Part shown: in pieces, positions 13,348 through 26,581 of the stretch
How positions within the stretch are numbered: the stretch's first letter is position 1
Layout of the letters: every line of letters starts with the position of its first letter
NCBI GenBank assembly: GCA_964057225.1
Contig: OZ059897.1
Location: 15,438,001-15,502,000, forward strand
Length of the DNA stretch: 64,000 bases
Reading direction: 5' to 3'
DNA from: Auanema rhodensis
Taxonomy: Eukaryota; Nematoda; Chromadorea; Rhabditida; Rhabditidae
Position numbers and translations under genes: made by a program
The notes under the pieces: generated by a model
Told to the model about the DNA's origin: nothing
Database searches by the model: none
Seen by the model: only the letters and a program-made list of their open reading frames with translations

Positions 13348-15487
13348 ATGATAACTACAACAAAATATTTTATTTTATTCACTCTCTGTAAGTTTTTATT
13401 TCTAAATTTTTATATTTTTGTTACAAAAACTATTTGATTTCTTTTTTCAGTTTTTAATTCTGTTTTTGCAATATTTTCATATAATCCCAATGAAACTCTT
13501 GTTCAAATAGAGCCAATTCTTGATAATTATCAAAAATGGAAAACTGAACGGAATGAATTTATCCGTTATTCTACAGGTTTTAAACAAACTTAATAAAAAA
13601 CTTAGTAATTTCTATTAGATTATCCATTTGGTTGGAACGATTTTCAATGCACTGTACCAACAATAGTTGATGAGCCATCTGATGTCCATCATGTAGCTCC
13701 ATGGCATATCTCTGTGATAGCTGCTATGGGAGATTCATTAACAGTAATATTTTATATTTTATAATTTATTTAATTTAAATTATTTATTGGCTGGAAGAGC
13801 TGCAGCTGCTAGTTCTCTTTCTCAAATATCCGATGATTTTCGAGGCTTATCCTTTGCAATTGGAGAAGATTTCAAAATTGAAGAATATGCTACATTACCT
13901 AGTTCGTAAAAGAATTTTAAAAAAGTCATAACCCAACTTTCTTCTCAGGCATCTTTCGACGTTTCTCTAAATCTTTGTTTGGGTCCAGTCATGGTATATC
14001 TGATGAAACAAGGTACTCGTTATCGCAATTCAATGTTGCCAAATCAGGAGCTAAAGCTCATGATTTACCTCGTCAGGTTAACAATATAAAATTAAAATTC
14101 TAATTTTCTTTAACATATTTTAGGCTAGAGAATTAGTGAAAAGAATGAAATTAGAATTGAATTTTCGTTATTTCACTGAATGGAAATTTATAAATATCTT
14201 CATCGGATCCAATGATTTATGTGATTTTAGTTTGAATGAGGTAAAATTATTAAAACATATTTAATTTAATATACTATTATAGACTTTATATGGTCCTGAA
14301 ACATATATACAAAGTTTTCATGAAGCTTTAACTTATTTAAAAGAAAATATGCCTAGAGCATATATTCATATTATGCCAGCTTTTAATGTTTCTGTTCTTG
14401 CAACAACTCATTCGAATAATCCATTTTGCATTGATTTTCATAAGTAAGTTATTTGTTTCAGAAATAATTTTATTTTAAAATTTTAGAATTACTTGTCCTA
14501 GCTTATTTGAAAAATCTCCTGAAGAACTACAAGGTGTAAAAGCAAAAATGGATAAATATCTTGAAACGTTCATGACTGATAGTTATCAAGCTGATGATTT
14601 TTCAATTATCATAGCTCCAGTTATTAGCAGTATTTCTAATCTTCCAATAATTGGAGTATGTTTTATACTTTGTAATAAAAAACAAATAATTAATAAAATA
14701 TATTTTAGAGTTCAGTAAATATTGCATTCACAGCATTAGATTGTTTTCATTTCTCAGTTATAGCACATGATATGGTAGCTAAAATTGTTTGGAATAGGCT
14801 TTTTCAAAATGTATTTCATCGCGAAAAATTAAGCAATTTTGAAGAATTTGATCCAAGAGTATGGAAGTGTCCTCCAGAAGTAAAAATTCTGAATATTCTT
14901 TGACTTACTATATCATTATTTTCAGTCATGTCCCTATCTACGAACTAAAAAGAATTCAATTGAATGTACAGAAAATGCTCATAATAGTTTAAAACTTCGA
15001 ATTGAGCCAGTTAGTTTATTTTTTTAAATAATAAATAAATACATATATGTATAAATATATTTTATAAAATGCAACCAAAGGTTAATAAAATAGAAAACAA
15101 AAATAACGTGATGAGACTTTTCACGTGACTATTAACACGTGATTTCACGTTATCTCTTGAAAACCGGAAAAACCATTCGTGTTGAAAAACAGGGAAAACG
15201 TTTAATCAAAAAGAATTTCAGGTTGTTTTACCCTCTCAAGATGAATTAGAAAACCGGCTAAGCGAAGATGGCAACGTAATTATCACTATTTCACTATATT
15301 TCATTGGTAAGTAGTGTTCTTTAATCAAAAAAAAATTAATTTCAATGTAGGTTTAATGCTAATGGTAACATTCATGATTCTTATAATAACAACAATACAG
15401 AAGAAATTAAATAAAAAAAATAAGAAGAAAGCTTATGAAGGAACTCCATTACTCTTAACAGCTAATTTATATGATGATCTGTTTTAA
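13348..15487 (+). CDS. Phospholipase B-like GDSL/SGNH lipase, type I membrane protein
   Basis: Twelve exons: 13348-13387, 13451-13576, 13619-13743, 13790-13901, 13949-14076, 14124-14240, 14283-14443, 14487-14655, 14709-14879, 14926-15009, 15222-15306, 15351-15487; 484 residues. An N-terminal signal peptide precedes the catalytic block AAMGDSLTAG with Ser95. FIGSNDLCDF is the third SGNH block, and DCFHF supplies Asp337 and His340 of the triad. Residues about 430-455 form a transmembrane helix followed by a Lys-rich cytoplasmic tail, as in the membrane-anchored phospholipase B1 group, which removes fatty acids from phospholipids outside the cell. The acceptor before exon 4 ends in TG rather than AG. 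Intron 10 could be read through to give a form without the anchor. Both points are listed as findings. Confidence 0.93.
15101..15156. promoter_or_regulatory. Inverted repeat with two E-boxes inside a phospholipase B intron
   Basis: ATAACGTGA and its reverse complement TCACGTTAT flank two CACGTG E-boxes, at 15122-15127 (within the perfect palindrome TCACGTGA) and 15136-15141. This is the site type bound by bHLH-Zip factors such as HLH-30/TFEB and MXL proteins. The repeat lies in the last long intron. The motif is seen directly; a role is inferred. Confidence 0.45.
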
Positions 15488-18400
15488 ATAAAAAACAGAA
15501 GCTTAAATGGTTAAGCTTAACATATTTTTGTTATTATTCATATAATTAAGAACATTCCATCAAATATTTAGGCGTTATTTTGATCTCTTTATGTGTGCTT
15601 CGAGTTTTATTCATTTATATATATTTATACATAGAATATAGGAATTTATTTTGTCATTAGAATAACATTGATTAATAAATTAGTTTGATATTTATACTAT
15701 TTACTTTATTATAAATTAGTATTATATGTGGCTATTTGATTGTATTTGATTGATTTATTAAAAAAAAGAGAAAATATATGTATTCAAACATCGTCATAGC
15801 CCTGAAGTTGATTCTCTTCGTTCATTTAGCTAGCGCAATCTATTCATTTTGAAGCATTTCAAATACGTGTTCTCTTCAAATCATACTTGACCAAGTATCG
15901 TTCTTCACTTCTCGAACTGTGATGATGACGCAGGGGCGATGAAGGTGATGATCTAACACATATGTATTATATATAAATATGATGACGACTGAAAAGAGGT
16001 TAGCAATAACGACCACGTAACAGAAGATGAAGCATACGAGGACACAAATTGAAGATGTCATAGAATCGCTTGTTCTGTTGGCAGCTACATATCATGAGAG
16101 GCTGTAGTAAAACCAGTTATTTTTGCAGCTACCACAGTTCTATTCGAGCCTCCTGTCACATCTCTGCATCTTTTTTTATTGCCAAAAAAAGGTGAAATCG
16201 ACATTGCCGCTATTTATTTGAACCACAAGATTTTGATTTCCGATGCATTCTTCGTATTTCTGTAGTTCAACAGTTTCAAACAAAAACTTCATGTAAATAA
16301 ACGGGTAACATCTTCATGTAAAACATAGATTTTGCTAATTATGAACTTTGAAATATGATGTGAGTATGCAATATAGAATACACTTTGAAGGATGAAGATA
16401 TCGAGGTCAAGCTTCAATGATCGTATTGGCTTGTTTTTTCACGACAAGTTCTTGAAGAGATACTCAAATCAAAGAAAATAGTCTGATTTCATTTGAATTT
16501 GTCTTTTCATACCTATTAGACCTTCATGTATCTAAGAATATCTTCTTATTCGTTACACTAAAAAGGCAAATAATTCTTGAAGATTACCGTATACATAGTT
16601 CATTAAGTGAATGTAATGTTTGAATCTGAACTACTATACTGTATCTTTAATGCTTATCATCATCTTAGCTTCACCGGATATATGGATATACACATTCAGA
16701 TCCGTTCACGATTTCAGTGTTCGTCCAACTTTGGAATCGCCTCTGAATCAATTCAAAAGGGAGTTTTCTATGATTAGAACTTGCTATGATGTCATCACTT
16801 CTATTGTTTCCATTCAAATGTAAAAACGTCAGTTCATACATGTTCAGAAATGAAACCACTGTTTTTAGAGTTTTTCATTCACCTCAAATCTGTACCAGTC
16901 TTTCCTGTCGTCGTCGCTTCAAAGTATATTCTCTTTCAGCTCTTATGTGTATTTTAATCTTTTTTTTCTATCTTTTCCATCTAACAACCTGGAATGAGAG
17001 CTGATATATTTGAAGACAACAACTACAGTCATTGTATCTAGCATATGTTTCAATTGTTCCAATCAAATATAAACGGGTTCTTCATCCGCCACCTACACAT
17101 CGTCTCTCTTCATCCCACGACATCCAGCACCATCACATAGCGATATAGACCACAACTTCTCCACTCACATCTTCACAATGTCGTTAACGTTGTTGTAGTT
17201 GTCGGCGTATAGCTGATGCCTACATTATCGCCGGTTTTATTCTCAAAGCTCCAATGTTGGTATGGTCACTGATTTTTCCAAAGACATTTTTCTCTACGCC
17301 ACTGCTACCATGCTTCCCATTTGTTTCGGTTTCAAGGAAACGTCCATTCATCCAAATTTGGATATCACTATCACGATGTATACAACAGCATCTTACATAA
17401 CAAACATTGAAGCTAGTTAATAATACGAGTGATTACAATAAGTTGTTTGATGAGTGAACTACAACTACAATCAACTAATGTTCACTGGATATGATTATAG
17501 GTATAAGCATGGTTCATTGATGATCTTCTTCGTCTAAAGGCACGAATTGCTCCATTAATAATACATGTATATTTAGTTTTTACTAAAATCATCTGATATG
17601 TTGTCAGAAACTTGAATATAATTGAAACTACTGAAAAAACATATAAAGAAAAATATAAACGAAATGAGATTTAATTAAATCTTTTTTTTATTTAAATTAT
17701 ATAAAATGTAGTTATGATTATCCTTTTCTCTATAAATTATATAATTAATAAAGATATATTAATATTTAAATATTTGTAAATTTAGAAATAAAGAAAGAAA
17801 TATGTAATTCGACCAATGTAAATATCTTTCTAAATTAAATTTTAGTAACTAAACCATATAGTTATAAGACAGTAATATCAATTTATGGTGATTATTAGTT
17901 CTGAATTATAACTTTTATATGAATTTGGATAAGATATGACACTATCCAAAAAAATCAAGAATATCATGAACATCATAAAAGACAAAAGACAATAGGTGAT
18001 TTCCGAGTTTCTTTTCATTTTTTTTAAAGAATTCTCGTCCTTCATATCCGATATTTGGCAGCTTCTTCTGATATCATGAAAAACTGTTCCGACTAAGGTG
18101 ACAAAACTGAATAGTATGATACGCGATTGAAAGATAACAACAGAATGAGAGGGGGGAGAGAAAGAGAAAGATAGAGAGAGAAAGGTAAAGATGAGGAGAT
18201 ATAATAGGAGTGAAAGAGAGGAAAGCTATTGGGACGGAATCATGGAACAGAAATCAACCGTATCTGTGACAGGAGTTCAGTCGGTTCTACTATTTAATTA
18301 TAAGCACAAGAATAAACTGTTTACATCTTCTAATTCAATACTATGTGTCCCTCTTGATTTGCCGAAAATCGTCTTCTTCATAGGGCAAATTAGTCAGTTC

Positions 18401-18890
18401 CCGTGAATCTGCTTGAGAAACAACACATAACTCTTCATTTCGTTCCAAGTGATATTCTTTCAAGAATACGAGAACTAATCCCATTTTTTGTTCTTTTACT
18501 ATGAAAAACATCTAGATTGGCTAAACATAGTAGGTGAAAAGCAGAATAAGAAAGCATAAAACAATGTCCTTTCTTAATTGATGCTGATGTGACTTCTGTA
18601 AAACAAGCACTTGAGACTTCTTCTTTTTTATGTGGCAATGTAGCCTTACAGTCTATGATGATGTGAGGGGTGGATACATGGTAGTAGGGGGGTGGGAATT
18701 CAGAAGCTTTTCTCTCCCTCTCTCCTTCTATGCAGTTGTTTCCCACACTATTTTCTTCTCTCTTTCTTCCTCACTCTTCTATTTTCTATATTTCTTCTTC
18801 CTTTTCTAGCTTCTTCCTACTGCTTGAGGGCGGATCCGTCCACTAGCCGCTAGCCCTGCTTCTGCTGAGCGCACTTAGCGGCCGCAGACC
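15488..18890. other. Intergenic region, nothing recognised
   Basis: The stretch lies between the phospholipase B stop and the DB-module gene, both on the plus strand. It has AATAAA-type poly(A) signals shortly after 15487 and a purine run near 18150-18190. The short open frames near 16620-17000 and 18435-18746 have no splice structure or family resemblance. The GC-rich 60 bases just before 18891, including a NotI-type GCGGCCGC, are probably the 5' UTR and core promoter of the next gene. Confidence 0.5.
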
Positions 18891-21800
18891 ATGTGGCTTG
18901 CGTTGATCTCGTTTCTACTCCCAGGTGCGTAAATCTTTAACCGTTACTATGCTTAAATGACATCTACATCCAAATATTCTGAGAAATATACAGATAATTT
19001 AATGTTCTAGAACGTTTTTTTTCAATCTATGTTATTCATATTTCCGATAATGGACTGATAACATTTTGTCCTTCTATGCTGACACGATTCTTTGGCAATT
19101 TTTTGAAGATTTACCAAATATTAATTTCAAATGCCATTGATTGTGTACTTCGTTGTGTTTCACTTCTTAAGGATAAACTAGTCGAGCTATACTTTTGTTA
19201 ATTCTGTATGACAGATGTATCAAAGCAACAAGAAACTAGTCAGCATCAAAACATTTTCAAAGCAGTTTTAGTATGCCAATTATTTTATTATCATCTATAA
19301 ACTAATATGTATTTATATGTCAATATAATATATAATATTAAAGATTAAAAGATTATAATTAAAAACAAGAAAATCAAAATAAATATCTTTTTTTTTTGTT
19401 GGAAATCTCGTCTTTATACTTAGAAGATTGTACCCGGAAAGCCACTTTTTCATTTGAAAAATCCGATATTTCTTGAATGAAAAAGTCTATACCACGAAAT
19501 GATTATTTTAGAGGTTTGATACTTGAATTTGTCTTGTTTCACGCAATTCTCTATAAAAAATTGAAGAGCTATGTTTCACACATTTAGCTAATCCTGTGTC
19601 CATTTCAAATTTCATCTTTTTGCAGCAGGAACTTGTTTTGCTTATTCGGTTCCGAATAGTTCTACCTATCCATCTCATTTAGCCCACTCAATTCAAGGTT
19701 AAAGAAATTCTTCCAATCCAAACGCAGATTTCGATTATCTCCAGTTTGCATAAATTCTGAAATAGTTTCCCTATACGAAAATGCATCAAAGTTCTCACAA
19801 TTCTAAAAACAAGAAATAATGCCTAATGATGAGGAGTATCAACTATTCCCATTCAAAAATTAAAATTTTAGTCTTCTGAGAATTATTTTATTTTAAGCTA
19901 TAGCGATATTTTCAGTAGTTCACTACAGTACAGCACAATATGTCAATATAGCACAATTTGGACAGCAACAAGCTGTTGGAGCTCCAGCCTATGCTCGTAC
20001 ACAGTACCAGTTCTGGCGACCACAATTCGATCATACAGCACAATATCAACAAGGACCTCAACCACAATATCAAGCTTCTCAGCCTGCGTACCAAAACCAA
20101 GGATCAGGTAATAATTAGTATATCTTATAACTTAACTTACCCCAAAATATAGCCGGATATACTGAAACTGCACCTGCTCAATATCAACAACAGCAACAAC
20201 CTCAGCAATACCAGCCACAACAAGCACCTCCTCAATATCAGCAGCAAGCTCCACAGTACCAACAAGTAGCTCAACCACAAACTTACCAGCAACCTGCTCA
20301 ACCACAGCCTCAACAATATCAACAACCATCTCAGCCCCAAGCCCCTTATCAGCAACCTGCTGAACCCCAAATCTATCAGCCTCAGCAGCCGCAACCACAA
20401 CAACAACAAGGTTACCAACAACGTCCACAACAGTATCAACAACCACAGCAACAGGTCTATCGTGAACAACCACAAATGTATCAACAGCAAGTCAAGGTAT
20501 TCATCTTAAACATTTTATTCGCTAACTCCACTTAAACAATGATTTTCCTGCATGAGAAACCAGATATATCTCTTATAACAGCTCTTAAGTATCTAAAAAA
20601 TGGAATTAACTTCAAACGAGTTGAAAGTCGTCATTGTGAGAGATCATATAAACTGATATGTAGATACGATAACGTGAACTTTCGTCCTTTTTTTCACTTT
20701 TTGATAATAAACAAAAAATATTGGATATTTCTTAAGTTTTGGTTTGAAGAATAATAAAATTCCTTTCAGCAAGTCTATCAGCCTCAGATTCAACAACAAC
20801 AATTCTATCCACAACAACAAGTAAACGCAGCACCTAACCCACCTCCAGTTCCACAAGTTCAACCAAACTTTGCAGCTCAGGTTATTAAAAGTTCTTGTAA
20901 ATATGATATCTATTAGAGAAATAGCAAGTATAATATCTATTTTTTCCAAATCAAAATCAGTTTATATTTTAAAAAATTATTCTTTGGAACCTGACTACCT
21001 CAGGCTCCTCCACCACCGGACCGTTTTGTTCCATATGTCTCGGACGTCTACCATCCTGAGAAGAATATATCTCCTGCGCGTTATTCTAGACCCCAAGTGA
21101 TTACAATTTTAACTCAAAATGAGGTTCGGATGAACAGCTTCCGTAGATTTAGAATACGAAACCATAGATTGATAGAATAGAAACTAAAATAGATATTAGT
21201 ATAAACATCATTGATACTCACATGGATAGAATATCTCTTTATTAAAAAGATAAATTGCTTAAATACAAATTTAGAATATTCCTGAAGGAACTTACGTAGC
21301 CGAAGAAATTATTGTTGATGGAAATCACCCAAGTTACGTTGAAAATGTGGAACGCCATTCATCTCCTCTTAGAGTATAGTTCTTCCCATGTCGTATCAAA
21401 TCTTGCCTATCTCTTATAATATTATAGAGTTTATATTTCTTTTAAGAAATATGATGAAAACAACTGAATTCAATGATTACAGACTCATTACAAGCATTAT
21501 TCCAGATCAGCAAAAAGTTCATTAACTCACCACAACAACAACAACAGCGTGTTATCCCACAGCCAGACGCTAGGTTAAAGGTAATCAACTGTTTTATTGT
21601 ACTCAATTTCTCTAGTTGATCTTGTAATTCGAATTTTTTATTGTCTGCTTCTAATTATCAAGAAAAGCTGACTGTTCAATAGATCTATCTCTAGTTAAAT
21701 CCGGTTTTCCGGTCCCAAACTTTTGATCTGACTTATTACGTCATAGACTCATGTATCTATCCCGTGAAAAACTGACCACAGACAACATTTAACGTAGATG

Positions 21801-22778
21801 AAGACCTAGTCGACGAAATATATACCCGTTTTGCTATTTCTTCACCATTTTCTGTTATTTGTTCGCATTCGACATCAATAACCGCCTTTGTAAAGCCAAG
21901 CCTATAGTAAGATTGCTGGTTCCAAGGCAATCATGTTGCCGATAGGTCAGCTTTTGCCAAATCTATCAAAACAAACAGATAGACCAGATAATAAACTATA
22001 GAACTAAACAGAAAATGAACCAGATAAGATCAAAAATCAAATCATAATGAAAATTATTTAGGCTCCAGTCATTAACAACGCCGTGAATGTACCATCAGTC
22101 AGTACCACAGGGCAAAGACAACCTCCACCACCTCCACAACCTCAACCACAACAACCACAACAACCACGAATCCAACCACATCAATCATCCGTACACCAAT
22201 CTAGACCTCAATCCAGTAGCTCTATTTCCCAAAATCAAGTCCGTCGTCCAAATGTTGAATCACCTCATGCCACCGTATCCACTGGGGCAGGTTCATCTAT
22301 GAGCGCCAACGCTAGGTCTAGCGCAGTTTTCCTAACATGCTGTAAGGCGAGAAAGGTTGCCAAATCTTGCGAACGCATTTGTGATTTTGATGTCCTCAGC
22401 AAAAAGACGGTAATAATATGAATTCAAAAATGCAGATATTTTTATATTTATAAATCTTTCAGCTTACTGGAATGTTCCTTGGAACTGATCCATGCCCACA
22501 ATCATATGGCCTTGATCTTCTTCAATGTGCTGCTCAGAACGAAGACCATACCGACTGCTGCCGTTCCAAAGATGTGCACAGAACTTCAGCTGGAGAAAAA
22601 TGTCTAGGATTCTGCAACATGAGGCCAGGAATCACCTTCCAGGTAATAGAAAAAATTGATAATTTAGTATTGATTTGAATTGTAGGCTGACGTTTCCATG
22701 CTTCCATGTTGGGCCGTTTTGAACGATATCAAGAGCTGTTTCAAAGAACACATTGAGGAAGGAATTCAGCAAGGATAA
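18891..22778 (+). CDS. Secreted Gln/Pro-rich protein with C-terminal DB module
   Basis: Eleven exons: 18891-18924, 19626-19697, 19916-20107, 20153-20496, 20770-20880, 21004-21096, 21275-21373, 21506-21580, 22062-22409, 22463-22642, 22686-22778; 546 residues, all phases consistent. A signal peptide (MWLALISFLLP onward) precedes about 200 residues rich in YQQ, QPQ and PQYQ repeats, then a more mixed linker and a second Pro/Gln tract near residues 360-380. Residues about 428-540 form a DB module (nematode domain of unknown function DB) with all 12 cysteines: FLTCC, SCERIC, DPCPQ, LQCAAQNEDHTDCC, KCLGFC, LPCW and SCF. Such proteins are extracellular and many are thought to be cuticle or matrix associated; the exact job is unknown. 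It converges on prohibitin-2. Confidence 0.9.
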
Positions 22779-23056
22779 ACATTGAATTACGATACCTCAC
22801 ACGATCTAGTCACTATTTTGGAACCTATTGCATTTTAGAAATATTTTGCGGCGCATATAATACATGTCTGTAAATAATATGTTGATTTATAAAAGGTTTA
22901 TGTCAAAAAAAATAAGAATGTTAAAAGTAACAGATCATTCATCAATATCTAAACACTCTAAAAAAAACAAAAAAAACAAATCAACTAAACAATCTATACT
23001 ATTACAGTTCATGAATATAACAACGCTCACGAATAGAGCAGTACTTAATTCTTACT

Positions 23057-24386
23057 TTAGCGTCTCTTGGTCTTATCAAATACTTCAAGATAGTCTTGAT
23101 CAGCAATATTCAACATCAATCCATCAGATGGAAGATAGACCTAAAACATTAAACGTAAGAACAATAATTTACAGCTATATTTCACCTTGTTGTTAGGATT
23201 CTTTGAGAGTTCCCTAGCAATATTTTGAGCAGCTCTAATTTTTCTGAGTTTCAAGAATCCAGGGTCACTTCGCATAGCTTCTCCCATCTAAAAATGTACA
23301 GGTTCAAATACATGAAAGAAAAAAAACACTCGTAATCAGTCAACATAGAAATCAACCTGAGATTATATATGTCGCCCTTTACAATCAAATTGTTATCTAT
23401 TACCAACTCAATCAAGATTTACGACAAAAATGATATTTTAGAAAAATTTACCATTTTGGCAGATGCAGCTTCTCCTTCAGCTTGAACGATTTTTTCTTGT
23501 CTAGACTGCTTTGCCTTCTCAACTAAGAAATGAGCACGTTGGGCTTCTTGGGCAGCAACCTATTATTTAGTGATTATGAATACAATTACAAAATGATAAC
23601 AAACCTGCTTAGCTTCAACTGCAGCAGAATATTGAGGGGAGAAAGCTAATTCAGTAATAGAAACATCATCAAGGATGATGTTGAAGTCAAGTGCTCTATC
23701 AATAAGAGCTTTTCTGACTAAGATAGAGACCTAAACAAGTTTTACATTGATAGAAAGTGAATGAACAATAGAATACCTGCTGACGTTGAGTAATCAATTG
23801 AGATGCATTAAATTTGGCAACAACGCCTTTAAGAACCTAAAACATGATGCATAACAATTAAATAATTTAGATCGAAACCTCGTTACAGATGGAAGGCAAC
23901 AAACGCTCTTCCCAGTTTTGTCCGAGGGTGCGGTAAATTTTGACAAGGCTGTTTGGATCTGGTCTGCAGAGAACACGGAGTCCGATGTTCACCATCTGCA
24001 AATCTTTGGATCCAGTTGGAGATCTAATCTGTAAATGTTAATTTCCTAATTATTACTTTTTGTTATATTTTTACTTGATTGGGTCTGGCACGGATATCAT
24101 AAACAATAGGGTATTGGAACCATGGAACTCTGAAGTGAAGTCCTTCCTTGTATACGTCACTGGAAAGTCCACCAATTCTGTTGAACATAATAGCTCTATG
24201 ACCAGCTTCGACTAAAAACCGAACTCATTATAATTATAAAAAAAAACAATAAATACCTGTGAACATAGATTGGGCAACTCCATAAGCAGCAGCTCCAGCA
24301 GCAGCAAGAAGACTCAGACCCAATCCGGCTCCTTTAGCGTTCTGGAGAGCTTTTTTCATAGCCTCTTGCCCCTTATTTGCAGCCAT
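23057..24386 (-). CDS. phb-2: Prohibitin-2
   Basis: Eight exons from the right: 24257-24386, 24075-24211, 23879-24028, 23777-23836, 23605-23730, 23452-23559, 23186-23287, 23057-23140; 298 residues. An N-terminal membrane segment ([20 protein letters not shown]) is followed by the SPFH/PHB domain with [40 protein letters not shown] and [15 protein letters not shown], then a helical region rich in Ala, Glu and Gln. Prohibitin-2 assembles with prohibitin-1 into rings in the mitochondrial inner membrane that scaffold proteases and affect mitophagy. The length is close to that of the C. elegans protein. It is transcribed away from PUS10 with 277 bases between the start codons. Confidence 0.97.
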
Positions 24387-24663
24387 TCTAAATTAAATGA
24401 ATATTACTCAATATTTAATCAAATGTATTCAAAAAGTTAGCATAAAATAACTGAAGAAAACAGCGCAAATAAATACAAGATATTTCATCAGCCGCAGTTT
24501 GCCGTGATGCCTTATAATCATCGCGCGCGCTATCGCAAGCGAATATATTTCTGTGTAGGACCAATAAAACAAATTTATATTTCTGTCGTTGATTTAAAAA
24601 ATTATAGCTGTTTTTTTTTTAATATATTAATTATGCTATCTTTATTCCAGCCAATGAAGTAAG
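24387..24663. promoter_or_regulatory. Divergent promoter of phb-2 and PUS10
   Basis: The 277 bases between the two start codons hold a short GC-rich core (GCGCGCGC near 24523-24530, inside an otherwise AT-rich stretch), which fits a shared housekeeping promoter for two ubiquitously needed genes. No individual factor site can be named. Confidence 0.6.
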
Positions 24664-26365
24664 ATGTCCGAGATTAAAGAATTCATCAATATATCGTTAT
24701 GTCAGAAATGCTTTCGTCAAATTGCTGGAGAAAACAGCGATAATATAACCAAATGTGAAGAAAGTTACAAATGCTTTCTTTGTTTTGGTATGCTGGATGA
24801 TGAGTTCATTAAAGAAGTTGGTTTAAAGACTGAATAAGTGTATAGTAAAGCTCTTAGGTAGCTGCTGAAGTTGAGCGTCAACTTTCCAATCTACCGTATG
24901 ACGCAGGATCTTTCGTTCTTGCCTTAAATCTTCCATTTTCTCAAACTCTTAGAGAAGCACTCCTGAAAAAATTACGTCCAGATTTTAATGGAATTTTAGT
25001 AGATGTACCTTACAAGATTAGAAATATCGATGCTTATCTATCTAAACTTTCAGAGGTATTATTCCCCTGCTGCTTTCCCTACAATTTTGAAAACAGACTT
25101 CAGGATTACGCCCAACTTTGTCATCTGATCTTAGACTGACTATATCATTTGAAAATGATGAATTTCACGAGACTGATCACGCATATCTATGCAAAAACTT
25201 TCCAGCTCAGTTCGGTCAAACAAAGAAGAGAAATCACAACGGAGCTGATGCTGGAGTGGGTTGTTCAAAAATTCAATTGCAACAAGTTTTAGGTAAAATC
25301 AATAAGGAAAATTCAAGGTTTATTCATCTATTCTTAATATTTAGTTAATAGTACGTATTCAGCACGTACAACATCGTTTCACCCTCTAAAAAATGTACTT
25401 TTGCTCTGGAATTTGAAAGAGATCCGTTATACATAGCGGGAAGATATTGTAAGTATTCCCGAGCGCTACCACAATCTCCTTGGTCCGCAGAAGAAAAAGG
25501 AGGTTACAAAATACCTGGAAATTCGGTAAATTTTGATAACAAGTAGACTGCTTTTATCTGTAGATGTTAGGTATCTGAGAAGATTTGTGATATATTGATG
25601 AAAGAATTTGGTGCCGCAGATAGCACATTCATGGCCTCTGGCAGAGAAGATATAGATGTTAGAATGTTGGGTGAAGGAAGACCTTTCGCTGTTGAACTAA
25701 AAAATTGTAGACACTTGAAAAAGCTTCATGGGTTAGTGTTCTGCCATTTTATAGCATTTTTGTTCGTACTTTAGAACGAAGTATGTTGAAGCCTTGAAGG
25801 AAATTGAAAACATTATAAACAGCACTCACGACGTTGTAAAAGTAAAATATTTGACGAGAGTTACTAAAGAACAAGTTGATTTATTAACTATAGGTCAAGA
25901 AGGTACAAAACATTAATCAAGAATATCATTTTTACAAAATATATTTCTAGATAAAAAGAAATTGTATACGGCTTATTGTTATAGTACAATGAAACTGTCT
26001 CCAGAATCTTTTACTAATGCTGTTAAAAAGATTCCTGTTGAAATTATTCAAAAGACACCTGTTCGAGTCCTTAAAAGAAGAGCATTGCTAGACAGACCAC
26101 GGTCCATTTATACTCTGGAATTATTACGTTTAGATGATCATCATTTCTTAGCAAGGTAATCATTTCTGAGATTTGTTGGTTTTCTTAACTATTCTATTAT
26201 AGGTTAGAAACACAAGCAGGAACATATATAAAGGAATTTGTTCACGGAGATTTCGGAAGAACGCAACCTTCCCTTGCTGATTTGTTAATGGTGGAGAACG
26301 GTGAAGTTGATATCTTAGAACTTGATGTTGAGAACGTCGAAATGGTGTGGCCACCTGAGGTGTGA
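24664..26365 (+). CDS. tRNA pseudouridine synthase PUS10
   Basis: Eight exons: 24664-24816, 24858-25055, 25097-25317, 25363-25525, 25571-25731, 25775-25902, 25951-26155, 26203-26365; 463 residues. The N-terminus has two CxxC pairs (CQKC and CFLC), as in the zinc-binding THUMP-containing part of PUS10. The catalytic half has PLYIAGRYCKYSR, the motif ASGREDIDVRMLGEGRPF with the catalytic aspartate, TPVRVLKRRAL, and the late block QAGTYIKEFVHGDFGR. PUS10 makes pseudouridine in the T-arm of tRNAs. The donor of exon 3 was chosen because only it joins in frame to exon 4. A donor at 26360 and acceptor at 26402 would extend the protein by nine residues to 26432, so the last few residues are uncertain. 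Confidence 0.95.
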
Positions 26366-26581
26366 TTTTTAATCAGTTCATACTTTCATTTTTTCTTTTC
26401 AGACTTCAGAAAAACATTATTTCCGTAGTTAAAACTATGTTGTTGAATTTTATTGTTGAATTGTTGTTATATGATAAAGTTTCGATATTTTACTTTAGTG
26501 TTGTTAGAGATAATTGATGTTCATTTCATTCATTACTTTTATTCAGAAAATAAAATTTTTTTATTTACATTGATCTCAGTT

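Noticed and set aside
20132-20490. Two overlapping minus-strand open frames of about 115 residues, one Val-rich and one Leu-rich
   Set aside because: They are antisense shadows of the Gln/Pro-rich repeats of the DB-module gene.
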